Shown: piece after piece, positions 17,316 to 24,934 of the stretch
Layout of the letters: each line of letters opens with the position of its first letter
Position numbering within the stretch: position 1 is the first letter of the stretch
Made by a program: the position numbers and the translations under genes
Notes under the pieces: model-generated
The model's input: only the letters and a program-made list of their open reading frames with translations
Database searches by the model: none
Told to the model about the DNA's origin: nothing
NCBI GenBank assembly: GCA_020633625.1
Contig: JACKDJ010000022.1
Location: forward strand, 16,375 to 80,374
DNA from: Myxococcales bacterium
GTDB taxonomy: Bacteria > Myxococcota_A > Bradymonadia > REDH01
Length of the DNA: 64,000 nt
Reading direction: 5' to 3'

Positions 17316-18206
17316 ATGCCGATGTCGACTCTCCGCACGTGCCTCGTCGTGAGTTTCGTCGTCGCCTCCGCTGCGGCGTGCGACGACGTTCCGCACGAAC
17401 TTCGAATCTGCCCTCCCGGGACCTCGCCGGCTATCTTCGACTGCGTGCTGGGCGTCGCCGACACCGGCGCCGCCCCTGACGTTGGCAATCCCGACGCGAC
17501 TGACCGGCCCGACGGCGGAGCAGACGCAGACCGCGACACCGCGGTCGACGTCGAGCCAGGCGACGCCGGCGGGCCCGACATTGGCCCCACCGACAGCGGC
17601 CCCACCGACATTGGCCCCACCGACAGCGGTCCAGACGCGTGCGTTCCGCGCTGCAACGGGCGAGAGTGCGGCGCCGACGGCTGCGGCGGTGTGTGTGGGG
17701 TCTGCCCTGCCGGGACCGAGTGCTCAGGGCGAGTCTGCGTCGGACCCGAAGAGGGGCTGAGCTGCGCCGACCTCCTCGTCTGCTTGCAGGACTGCTTCGA
17801 CGACGCCTGTGCCACCGACTGCGCCGACCGCGCATCCGAGTTCGCGATTCAGCTCTACACCGACGCCGTCGACTGCGTTGTGGAGAACTGTAGCGACCTG
17901 CCGGACCCTGAGATGGCAGACTGCCAGCAGAACCTCTGCGGAGCGCAGATTGAGGCATGTCTCTCGTCGGACGGTACCGCCGACCAGCGTTGTGAGCAGG
18001 TCCTCGACTGCATGCTCGCGTGCTCGGACGACGTCTGCGCCCAAGCCTGCTACTTCAACGGCACGCCGGACGCACGAGCGGCCATCGAGATGCTGTTCGA
18101 GTGCGGGACAGAGGCGTGCAGCGGCACCGCGAGCCTCCCGGAGCTGATCGACTGCTCTCGCGGCGCATGCCCCGACGCGTTCGAGCGGTGTATAGTCGCG
18201 CCGTAG
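17316..18206 (+). CDS. Cys-rich lipoprotein with Asp/Pro repeat linker
   Basis: 296 residues. A signal peptide ends in the lipobox-like ASAAAC, giving a lipidated Cys22. A low-complexity acidic linker (about 50-110) includes the repeat GPTDIGPTDSGP. It is followed by a short MopE-like or EGF-like Cys cluster (CNGRECGADGCGGVCGVC). The C-terminal half has two related Cys-rich units, CADLLVCLQDCFDDACATDC and CEQVLDCMLACSDDVCAQAC, each followed by a helix and another Cys pair, so tandem duplication is likely. This type is common among myxobacterial lipoproteins, and its function is unknown. It lies 20 bp after rny but probably belongs to a separate surface-protein set. Confidence 0.78.
   Translation: MPMSTLRTCLVVSFVVASAAACDDVPHELRICPPGTSPAIFDCVLGVADTGAAPDVGNPDATDRPDGGADADRDTAVDVEPGDAGGPDIGPTDSGPTDIGPTDSGPDACVPRCNGRECGADGCGGVCGVCPAGTECSGRVCVGPEEGLSCADLLVCLQDCFDDACATDCADRASEFAIQLYTDAVDCVVENCSDLPDPEMADCQQNLCGAQIEACLSSDGTADQRCEQVLDCMLACSDDVCAQACYFNGTPDARAAIEMLFECGTEACSGTASLPELIDCSRGACPDAFERCIVAP
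17578..17632 (+). repeat. 30-bp tandem coding repeat (about 1.8 copies)
   Basis: The segment repeats with a 30-nt period and encodes D-I-G-P-T-D-S-G-P-T units in the linker of the Cys-rich lipoprotein. Such in-frame repeats can change length by slippage without breaking the frame. Confidence 0.7.
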
Positions 18207-18217
18207 CGCGCGGGCGT

Positions 18218-18245
18218 GGCCGTGCCGTAGCGCGCGGGCACGGCC
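18218..18245. terminator. GC-rich hairpin between convergent genes
   Basis: A 9-bp perfect stem (GGCCGTGCC with GGCACGGCC) and a 10-nt loop lie in the 85-bp gap between two convergent genes. A 16-bp direct repeat (GCCGTAGCGCGCGGGC, period 24, from 18200) overlaps it. There is no T-run, so factor-independent termination is doubtful. Confidence 0.35.
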
Positions 18246-18291
18246 GGTAGCCCCGCCGCCGCGAGCGGTCGCTGTCGCCGCGCGTGCTCCG

Positions 18292-18576
18292 CTACAGCAG
18301 CATCCGCAGGCCCGCGACGTCGCCGACGGACGCGTAGAGGGCGATCACCGCGTCAGCGTCCGGCGCGAGAATGGTGACCGTGACGCACAGGTGCGTGCCG
18401 CGCGCGCTGGCGCGGGCGGACACCCCGGGCGGCGCGTCGCCGTCGTGGTGTCGTGTCGCGACTTCGACGACGGCGTCGACGAACTCCTGCGAGTGGGGGC
18501 CGAACGCCTTGACGGCGTACGGCCCGGGAAAGGTGTGCGCAGACTCGAGGAGCTCGCGTGCGGGGACCGCGGTCAT
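18292..18576 (-). CDS. DUF493 (YbeD-like) domain protein
   Basis: 94 residues from the ATG at 18576; a longer N-terminal reading is Arg-rich and runs into the upstream gene. The pattern FPGPYAVKAFG...FVDAVVEVAT...ARASARGTHLCVTVTI matches the DUF493/YbeD ferredoxin-like alpha/beta fold, normally about 90 residues. The ATG overlaps the stop of the upstream 1004-residue lipoprotein gene by 4 nt, so the two are translationally coupled, an odd pairing of a cytoplasmic housekeeping-type protein with a surface protein. The family's function in this group is unknown. Confidence 0.75.
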   Translation of the reverse strand: MTAVPARELLESAHTFPGPYAVKAFGPHSQEFVDAVVEVATRHHDGDAPPGVSARASARGTHLCVTVTILAPDADAVIALYASVGDVAGLRMLL

Positions 18577-21500
18577 CGCACGGAGACGTCGACCGTCTCG
18601 GCGGCGAGGCCTGCAGCGCCAGCCGAGCCGCATGCCGACGGGCCGCCGGCTCCGCCCCCGAGGGTCGAGATCGTCACCCGATCAGCGGCGTAGGTCGCGC
18701 CGCCCTGGCCCCAGATCCCGACGGAGGGGCCGCCGCCGCCACCGCCGCCGCATCCACCGCTACCACCTTGGCCGCCGGGGCCGCCGTTGCCGCCGGCGCC
18801 CTCATCGTCATCGCTCGTGGTCTGGCCGTTGCCACCGGCGCCGCCGGGCGCTCCCGCTCCACCCTGGCCGGCCGCGCCGCCCTGGCCGCCGGCGCCAGCG
18901 ATGACGGAGACGTTTCGCAGCGACGGTGAGCTATTGATGATCAGGAGACCGACCGAGGCGCCGCCGCCGAAGCCGCCGCCGCCGCCGGCACCGCCCTCGC
19001 CGCCGCCACCGCCGCCGCCGCCGCCGCGCCCGGTGCCGCAGTAGACGCAGCTGCCGAACACGCGGCAGTCCTCACCACCGCCGGCGCCGCCACCGCCACC
19101 GGCCCCGCCCGTTCCGCCACGTGCGCCGGTGGCGCCGTTGGGCGGGTTCCAAGCGAACCCGGAGAAAGAGCCGAAGCCGGAGCCACCTGCCCCTGGGGCG
19201 CCGTCGTAGCCCGTCGAGCCGGCGCCCGCGCTGCCGCCAGGGTTCGGATTGCCGTCGTTGCACCCGAGCCCGCCGCCGCCGGAGCCGCTGCCGCCGTAGC
19301 CGCCAGACGGGGAGCCGTTGGCCGGGCCGGCGGCGCCGCCGGGGCCTGCGCCTCGGTTCACACCGGTCCCGCCGTTGCCGCCGGGCGAGCCGCCCGGCGA
19401 TCCGCCGCCACCACCGCCGGACGAACCGGAGCCGTCGCTTCCGCGGCCGCCGTTCGACCCGGGCCCGCCCGGCGAGCCGGCCGAGCCGTTGCCACCGTTC
19501 CCCGACTGAAGGCGCAGGTTCGACAGGTTGACGTGCTCTGCAGCGTCGACGATCAGCAACGCGCTGGTAAACTCGTTTGCGGGCCGGTTCGACGTCGTGA
19601 ACGAGACCCGGTCGATCGTGATGGTCGAGGCTGCGCCGATGATGCTGGCGGCGATCTGGTCGGTCGAGTTGTAGATCGCGCGCGTCTCGCTGCGACGCGT
19701 AAAGTCGGGCGAGTAGCCGCCGTAGATCGACATGCCGCCGGGGATCCGAACCGTCCCGCCGGTGTAGCTGCCGGACGCGATGAGGATGGCCCGTCGAGTC
19801 GGCCGAGCCTGTGCGATGGAGAGCGCTGCGGCGAGCGAGTTGACGGCGGTCTCGGGAGTGAGCCCGTCTGCCACGGGGCTGCCAGTCTCGGCGACGAAGA
19901 TCGAGAGGCGGACGACGCCGTCGATGCCGTCACAGTTGGCGTCGACGAAGCCGTCGTCGGGCACGTCGTCGGCCGAGGTGAACACGCAATCGTACTCGCA
20001 ACCGTTGGTCTTGTCGTCGTCGAGGTCGCGGTAGCCGGGGAGGCAGTCGACGAAGTTGCAGGTGCCGTCGAGGCACTCGGTGATCGAGTTCGGCAGCTCG
20101 CAGGCGATTCCGCACGCGCCGCAGTGCGCGAGGTCGGTGACAATGTCTTGCTCGCAGCCGTCCTCGGCGAGGCGGTTGCAGTTATCGAAACCGGTCTCGC
20201 ATGCGTCGATCGCGCAGGCGCCGCCGCCGCAGTGTCCGGCCTCGACATGATTCGTGGAGCACGCCAGGCCGCAGAAGCCGCAGTTGAGCGGGTCGACCGC
20301 GATGTCGATCTCGCAGCCGTCGAGGGCGTCGACGTTGCAGTCGCGCAGCGTCCCGTCGCACGAGGCCACGCCGCAGCGCCCGGCGATGCAGACGCCGTCG
20401 GCGCCCGGCGGGTCGCACAGGACGCCGCACGCGCCACAGTTGTCGAGGTCGCTCGCGATGTTGATCTCGCAGCCAGTGGCGGCGTCGAGGTCGCAGTCGT
20501 CGAAGCCGACGTCGCACGTGGCGATCAAGCACGCGCTGTCGACGCAGGCGTGGTCATCGACGTTGGCAAGGTCACACGCCGCGCCGCAGGCTCCGCAGTG
20601 GTCGACGCTGACGGTCGTCGGGACCTCGCAGCCGTCGGCGACGTCGAGGTTGCAGTCGCCCCAGCCAAGGTCGCACTCGACGATCTGACAGGAGCCGCCG
20701 ACGCACGCGGGCGTCGCGTTCTGCGGGTCGCAGACCGAGCCGCAGCGGCCGCAGTGGAGAAGGTCGGTCGTGATGTCGAAGTCCTCGTCGATGTCGCCGT
20801 CGCAGTCGTTGTCGAGGAAGTCACAGATCTCCAGGTTCCCCTCGAAGCGCGCCGACTCGAGGTCGTCGCAGTCGGACCCAAGACAGTCGGGACCTTCGCC
20901 GAACCCGTCGCCGTCCAGGTCGACGCACCCGCCGCAAACGCCGATCGACGGCAGACACTGCTGGAACGTCGAACCCGCGCGGTCTACGCGGCCGCAGACG
21001 AAGCCCTCCGGGCAGTCCTGCTCGCTGCAGTCGCGGGCACAGAATCGGCCGTCGGCTTGATCGACACACAGGTCGAGCAGCCCGCCGCAGTCGATGTCCG
21101 CCGCGCACGGGATGCAGAGCACCTCCTCGGGCGGGGTGCAGATGCTCACGAGGTCGCCGGAGCTGGCGCGGATCAGACGGCACTCCCAGCTCGGGTCGGT
21201 ACAGGCGTCGCTGCACTGCTCGGTGCAGACGTTTCCATCCGCCGTCGAGATGCAGAAGTTGCTGTCGCACTCGCCGTCCGACGTGCACGGGCAGCCGAAC
21301 TCGCCGGCGCACGTCGTCTCCTCGTCGACCGGGTCCACAGCAACGTCTGTGTCGTCCGGGGCCGCGTCGACGTCGGGCACGTCCGGCGGAACGTCGATCG
21401 TCACATCGGCCGCGACGCACACGCCCGAGACGCACTCCTGTCCGGCGCCGCAGTCGGTCGCCGTCGTGCACCCGGACGTCTCGCCCGGCGGTGAGTCGGA

Positions 21501-21587
21501 GCACGCGGCGGCAGTGAGCACCGCGAGCGAGAGCGCCAGCCGGACGGGAAGCGAGCGCTTGGAGATCGGACGAACGACGTTACGCAT
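18573..21587 (-). CDS. Large Cys-repeat / Gly-rich lipoprotein with DUF1565-like region
   Basis: 1004 residues. Signal peptide and lipobox TAAAC (Cys29), then an Asp/Pro-rich linker and several EGF-like Cys clusters (about 90-220). A MopE-type segment follows (DLDGDGFGEGPDC...DNDCDGDIDED), then about six tandem ~45-residue units with CGACG...C...C..G..DCN..DGCE (about 270-540). A DUF1565-type stretch (FVAETGSPVADGLTPETA) and beta-helix-like strands come next, then a very Gly-rich domain (~690-980). This is a cell-surface protein, and copper or calcium binding by MopE-like units is only an analogy. It is paralogous in layout to the gene at 58019-60189. The opposite strand also holds long open frames, which are shadows. 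Confidence 0.85.
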   Translation of the reverse strand: MRNVVRPISKRSLPVRLALSLAVLTAAACSDSPPGETSGCTTATDCGAGQECVSGVCVAADVTIDVPPDVPDVDAAPDDTDVAVDPVDEETTCAGEFGCPCTSDGECDSNFCISTADGNVCTEQCSDACTDPSWECRLIRASSGDLVSICTPPEEVLCIPCAADIDCGGLLDLCVDQADGRFCARDCSEQDCPEGFVCGRVDRAGSTFQQCLPSIGVCGGCVDLDGDGFGEGPDCLGSDCDDLESARFEGNLEICDFLDNDCDGDIDEDFDITTDLLHCGRCGSVCDPQNATPACVGGSCQIVECDLGWGDCNLDVADGCEVPTTVSVDHCGACGAACDLANVDDHACVDSACLIATCDVGFDDCDLDAATGCEINIASDLDNCGACGVLCDPPGADGVCIAGRCGVASCDGTLRDCNVDALDGCEIDIAVDPLNCGFCGLACSTNHVEAGHCGGGACAIDACETGFDNCNRLAEDGCEQDIVTDLAHCGACGIACELPNSITECLDGTCNFVDCLPGYRDLDDDKTNGCEYDCVFTSADDVPDDGFVDANCDGIDGVVRLSIFVAETGSPVADGLTPETAVNSLAAALSIAQARPTRRAILIASGSYTGGTVRIPGGMSIYGGYSPDFTRRSETRAIYNSTDQIAASIIGAASTITIDRVSFTTSNRPANEFTSALLIVDAAEHVNLSNLRLQSGNGGNGSAGSPGGPGSNGGRGSDGSGSSGGGGGGSPGGSPGGNGGTGVNRGAGPGGAAGPANGSPSGGYGGSGSGGGGLGCNDGNPNPGGSAGAGSTGYDGAPGAGGSGFGSFSGFAWNPPNGATGARGGTGGAGGGGGAGGGEDCRVFGSCVYCGTGRGGGGGGGGGEGGAGGGGGFGGGASVGLLIINSSPSLRNVSVIAGAGGQGGAAGQGGAGAPGGAGGNGQTTSDDDEGAGGNGGPGGQGGSGGCGGGGGGGPSVGIWGQGGATYAADRVTISTLGGGAGGPSACGSAGAAGLAAETVDVSVR

Positions 21588-21749
21588 TGAGAGGGCTCCG
21601 AGGCGATGGGAGCGCTCGGGGCCCGGTCGGGTCCCGAGGACGGCTGGCGCTCCGCGTCTGCACAGGCTACCGTCCTACCAGAGGTGCGCGGCGGCGGGTA
21701 GGCCCGAGTCGCTGCGACCTGTTTTGTTCCCGCGCCCGTCCCGCAGCCG

Positions 21750-22970
21750 ATGCGTTCAGACCTCGTCGTGATCGCCGCGCTGTTCGCAGCCGCCGCGCCA
21801 TCGGTGCCGGTCTGGGCGCACGGCGGCGTCCCGCGCGCCTATGGCCCCCTCGGCGGTCCCGCCGCCCCGGTCGGCGCCTGGGGCAACTTCGGTGCCGCAC
21901 TCGTCGAGCGTGGGCAAGGCGTCTGGGTGTGCGAAGAAGCGGTTGGGGAGGTGCTCACCGCGCTTCGCCTCGATCCCGACGGCGCTCTGGTCGCATTTAC
22001 GCGCGATGGAACGCGCCGGTCGACCGACGGCGGCTGCACCTACGTCCCCGCGGACCTGGGTCTCGGGCCACGCACCGTCGCCGCCGTCGTCGACCTCGGC
22101 GAAGACTGCGACCGCTGCCCCGACGGCGCGGCGGTCGCGGCCGTCACGTCGTCGTCAGACCTCGCGAACGGGGTATTTGTCGCCGGGCCCGACCTCGCTC
22201 GGTTCACCCCGTGGTACGTCGCTCCGGACGGCGAGCGTCTGATCGCCGCCGCGCGCGCGGGCGCCGGCCTGCGCGTCGTCCGGTGCGACGCCGACTGGAC
22301 GTGCGACCTCGCCGACATCGCGGCCGATGGCACGGCCGCGCCGGCGGCCGCTCCGCTCCCGGCCGCTGGCCTTGTCGTCATTCCGAACGCATCCGAGACG
22401 GATCCCGTCGCCCTGGTCGTCTCCGATGGGGCGACAGCGACCGTCATGGTCGCCGACACGCGCGGCGATTGGTCGACGGTCGCCGACGTCGACGACATGG
22501 TCATCGCTGCGGCTTGGGTCGACGGCGGGCTGGAGGTGACCACGGCGAGCGGTCCGTCGCTCGCGATCGATCTCGCCGGCCGTCAACTGCGCGTCGCCGG
22601 TCCGGGGCCTTGTGTCGACGGCAGCACCGACGCCGACGGCGGCGAGTCCGAGCTGCGCTGCGGGGCGCTGTCCGACCACGCACCCCTCTGGCGTGGTGGC
22701 ACCGCCGTTGGAGGGCTCGACTTCGCAACGCTTCGGCCGCGGGCGTGTGCTGTCGAGCCCGAGCATGAGTGCGCGCTTGTCTGGGATGCTCTAGCTGTGC
22801 AGGGCGTCGGCGCCGAAGCGCCGCCGGAGATCCCCGAGCGGGACGCAGCGTCTGGATGTGCTGCGGCGCGCGCTCCCTTCGGGGGAGTCCGCGCATCTTG
22901 GGGTGTGATCTTCGCGCTGCTCGTCCGTGGGGTGCTACCTCGACGGCGACGGCGCGCGGTCACTACGTAG
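21750..22970 (+). CDS. Exported protein with MYXO-CTERM-type tail
   Basis: 406 residues. A signal peptide (about 1-23, cut near VWAHG) is followed by an approximately 330-residue region with repeated short strands (RSTDGGCTYVPADLGLG, CDRCPDG), resembling a beta-propeller of the sialidase/BNR or YCF48 type, as in myxobacterial exported proteins. The end has the sorting-tail pattern: GCAAARAPFGG, a membrane helix (WGVIFALLVRGVL) and RRRRR. It is probably processed and displayed on the cell surface. It is divergent from the large Gly-rich lipoprotein, with 162 bp between their starts. The propeller assignment is tentative. Confidence 0.72.
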   Translation: MRSDLVVIAALFAAAAPSVPVWAHGGVPRAYGPLGGPAAPVGAWGNFGAALVERGQGVWVCEEAVGEVLTALRLDPDGALVAFTRDGTRRSTDGGCTYVPADLGLGPRTVAAVVDLGEDCDRCPDGAAVAAVTSSSDLANGVFVAGPDLARFTPWYVAPDGERLIAAARAGAGLRVVRCDADWTCDLADIAADGTAAPAAAPLPAAGLVVIPNASETDPVALVVSDGATATVMVADTRGDWSTVADVDDMVIAAAWVDGGLEVTTASGPSLAIDLAGRQLRVAGPGPCVDGSTDADGGESELRCGALSDHAPLWRGGTAVGGLDFATLRPRACAVEPEHECALVWDALAVQGVGAEAPPEIPERDAASGCAAARAPFGGVRASWGVIFALLVRGVLPRRRRRAVTT

Positions 22971-23003
22971 TCCGTCGCGCCCCGCTTGCCAGAGCCCCGC
23001 ACG

Positions 23004-24506
23004 ATGACAGCCCGCTGTCCGCATGAACGCATCCTCACCGGCGCCCGCGCCGCCGTACGCGCCGACGCCGACTACGTCCTCTACTGGATGACGAGCGCGC
23101 GGCGCACCGCGTGGAACTGGTCGCTCGATCGCGCCGTCGAGTGGTGCGTGGAGCTGAACCGACCGCTGCTCGTGTTCGAGCCTCTCAGAGCGGGCTACCC
23201 GTGGGCCTGCGCGCGACACAGCGCCTTCGTCGTGGATGGCATGCTCGACAACGCCGCTGCGTTTCGCACGGCTGGCATCGCATACTACCCGTACGTCGAG
23301 CCGACGCACGGGGCGGGTCGCGGCCTGCTCGAGGCCCTCGCCGCCCACGCGTGTGTGGTCGTTGCCGACGACTACCCGCACTTCTTCTTGCCCCGCATGC
23401 TCGAGGCTGCGGAGGCGCGCTCCGGCGTTCGAATGGAGCGCGTCGACTCCAACGGTGTGCACCCGATGCGGGCCACCTCGGATCGCGCGTTCGCGACCGC
23501 CGCATCGTTCCGGCGCGAGCTGCAGCGGACGCTCTGGCCGCGGCTACGGTCGCGGCCGTCGTCGGAGCCGCTCGCAGCGAGCGTTGCCCGCGGCGCCGTC
23601 GTGCCTGGCCACGTCCTCGCGCGCTGGCCAGCGGCCGACCCTCGGCGCGGCGCCGATGCCATCGTGGCGACGACCGACGTACCCGAGACTCCCGCGCGGG
23701 CCAGCATGCGAGGTGGCAGGGTCGCCGGTCTCGCGCGTCTGGACGCCTTCGTCTCGACCGATCTCGTCCGGTACGACACCGACAGGAACGAGGTCGACGG
23801 CAGCGCCGCCAGCGGCCTGAGCCCGTACCTGCACTTCGGCCACATCGCCGGCGCCGAGGTGGTCGCGCGCGTCCTCGACACCAACGCGGTTGATCTGCGC
23901 GCCCCCGCGGCGCCGGCGACGGGGTCGAGGGCCGGCTGGTGGTCCGCGCCGCCGGGTGCGGAGGCCTTCCTCGATCAGGTCGTGACGTGGCGCGAGCTCG
24001 GCTTCAACCGGTGCGTCGCGAGTGAGGGTCGAAACGACACCTTCGAGTCGCTGCCCGACTGGGCTCGTGCCACGCTCGAGCGCCACGCGGTCGATGAGCG
24101 TCCAGTCCGCTACGAGCTCGGGGATCTCGAGCGCAGCGCGACAGACGACCCACTCTGGAATGCCGCGCAGCGTCAGCTCGCAACCGAGGGGGTGATGCAC
24201 AACTACCTGCGGATGTTGTGGGCGAAGCGAATCCTCGAGTGGGCGCCGCACCCGGCGACCGCCGTCGAGTGGGCGTTCGAGCTGAACGACCGCTATGCGC
24301 TCGACGGCCGAGATCCGAACTCCGTCACCGGCATCACGTGGGCGTTTGGCCGTTACGATCGCCCGTGGGGACCGGAACGGCCGATTTTCGGCACGATCCG
24401 CTACATGTCCTCCGCCAACACGTACCGAAAGCTCGACGTCCGCGAGTACCTCCGTCGCTACGGTCCGCCCGTGGACCCGCTGCCCCTGTTCGCCCCGCGA
24501 GGCTAG
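23004..24506 (+). CDS. Class II deoxyribodipyrimidine (CPD) photolyase
   Basis: 500 residues from the ATG at 23004 (a TTG at 22986 would add six). It repairs cyclobutane pyrimidine dimers using blue light and FAD. The N-terminal photolyase alpha/beta domain (YVLYWMTSARRTAWNWSLD) and the C-terminal FAD domain are complete. Class II signatures near the end are HNYLRMLWAKRILEW, YALDGRDPNSVTGITWAFG and DRPWGPERPIFGTIRYM, with SPYLHFGHI earlier. The gene is isolated on the plus strand and followed by a hairpin. Class II enzymes occur in several myxobacteria, and nothing suggests transfer. Confidence 0.95.
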   Translation: MTARCPHERILTGARAAVRADADYVLYWMTSARRTAWNWSLDRAVEWCVELNRPLLVFEPLRAGYPWACARHSAFVVDGMLDNAAAFRTAGIAYYPYVEPTHGAGRGLLEALAAHACVVVADDYPHFFLPRMLEAAEARSGVRMERVDSNGVHPMRATSDRAFATAASFRRELQRTLWPRLRSRPSSEPLAASVARGAVVPGHVLARWPAADPRRGADAIVATTDVPETPARASMRGGRVAGLARLDAFVSTDLVRYDTDRNEVDGSAASGLSPYLHFGHIAGAEVVARVLDTNAVDLRAPAAPATGSRAGWWSAPPGAEAFLDQVVTWRELGFNRCVASEGRNDTFESLPDWARATLERHAVDERPVRYELGDLERSATDDPLWNAAQRQLATEGVMHNYLRMLWAKRILEWAPHPATAVEWAFELNDRYALDGRDPNSVTGITWAFGRYDRPWGPERPIFGTIRYMSSANTYRKLDVREYLRRYGPPVDPLPLFAPRG

Positions 24507-24524
24507 GGGTCTTCCAGGGGGTCA

Positions 24525-24562
24525 GGGGCGATGCTATGCATCGCCCCCCGGCCGCAGGCCGG
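24525..24562 (+). terminator. Two adjacent hairpins downstream of the photolyase gene
   Basis: GGGGCGATGC (24525-24534), loop TAT, and GCATCGCCCC (24538-24547) form a perfect 10-bp stem. A second hairpin follows at once (CCGGCC, loop GCA, GGCCGG, 24548-24562). No T-run follows, so this may be a terminator of unknown type or a 3'-end stabiliser. Confidence 0.4.
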
Positions 24563-24934
24563 GTCCCAGCCCGGCAGGCGGCCCGCCGTCTCGCAGATCA
24601 CCCCCGCCACGCAAGCGGGCCCAGGCGGGCGAACGCAAACCCCGCCTGCAGCGCCGCGCCCGATCGACGCGCCGGCGACCGTGGTCGTGGGCGCCCGTGT
24701 GACGGTCGAACGCCACCCATGGCGGCGATCTTGGTTCTTTGGTGGGAGGGCGAGGCGGGGCCTTGCCCCTGATCTCGCCCTGGCGATCGCCTGCGTTATG
24801 TCGGCGGCGCGTCCGCAGGGCGCGCGCGACCCGCGCTGCCGCGCTTAGGCGAAGAATTGCCGTTGGCAGCCGCACGTCGACGCGCTAGCGTGCGCGCCCG
24901 TGTAGGTCCCCGACTCCCAGACGGCCAGGGCACG
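24563..24934. other. Intergenic region upstream of the giant lipoprotein gene
   Basis: No convincing gene is present. Short open frames here have Pro/Arg-rich translations without family features. It holds one further compound hairpin at 24748-24780: outer stem GGGCGAG/CTCGCCC, inner stem GGGGC/GCCCC, loop CTT. Less GC-biased words at 24730-24743 could hold a promoter for the next gene, but no clean -35/-10 pair is visible. Confidence 0.4.

Noticed and set aside
19533..21494. A 653-codon plus-strand open frame opposite the MopE-like lipoprotein
   Set aside because: The translation is low-complexity Ala/Val/Asp/Arg and lacks motifs; the minus strand shows ordered Cys repeats and a lipobox.
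24531..24848. Short plus-strand frame after the photolyase gene
   Set aside because: It starts within a hairpin and has a Pro/Arg/Ala-rich translation without family features.
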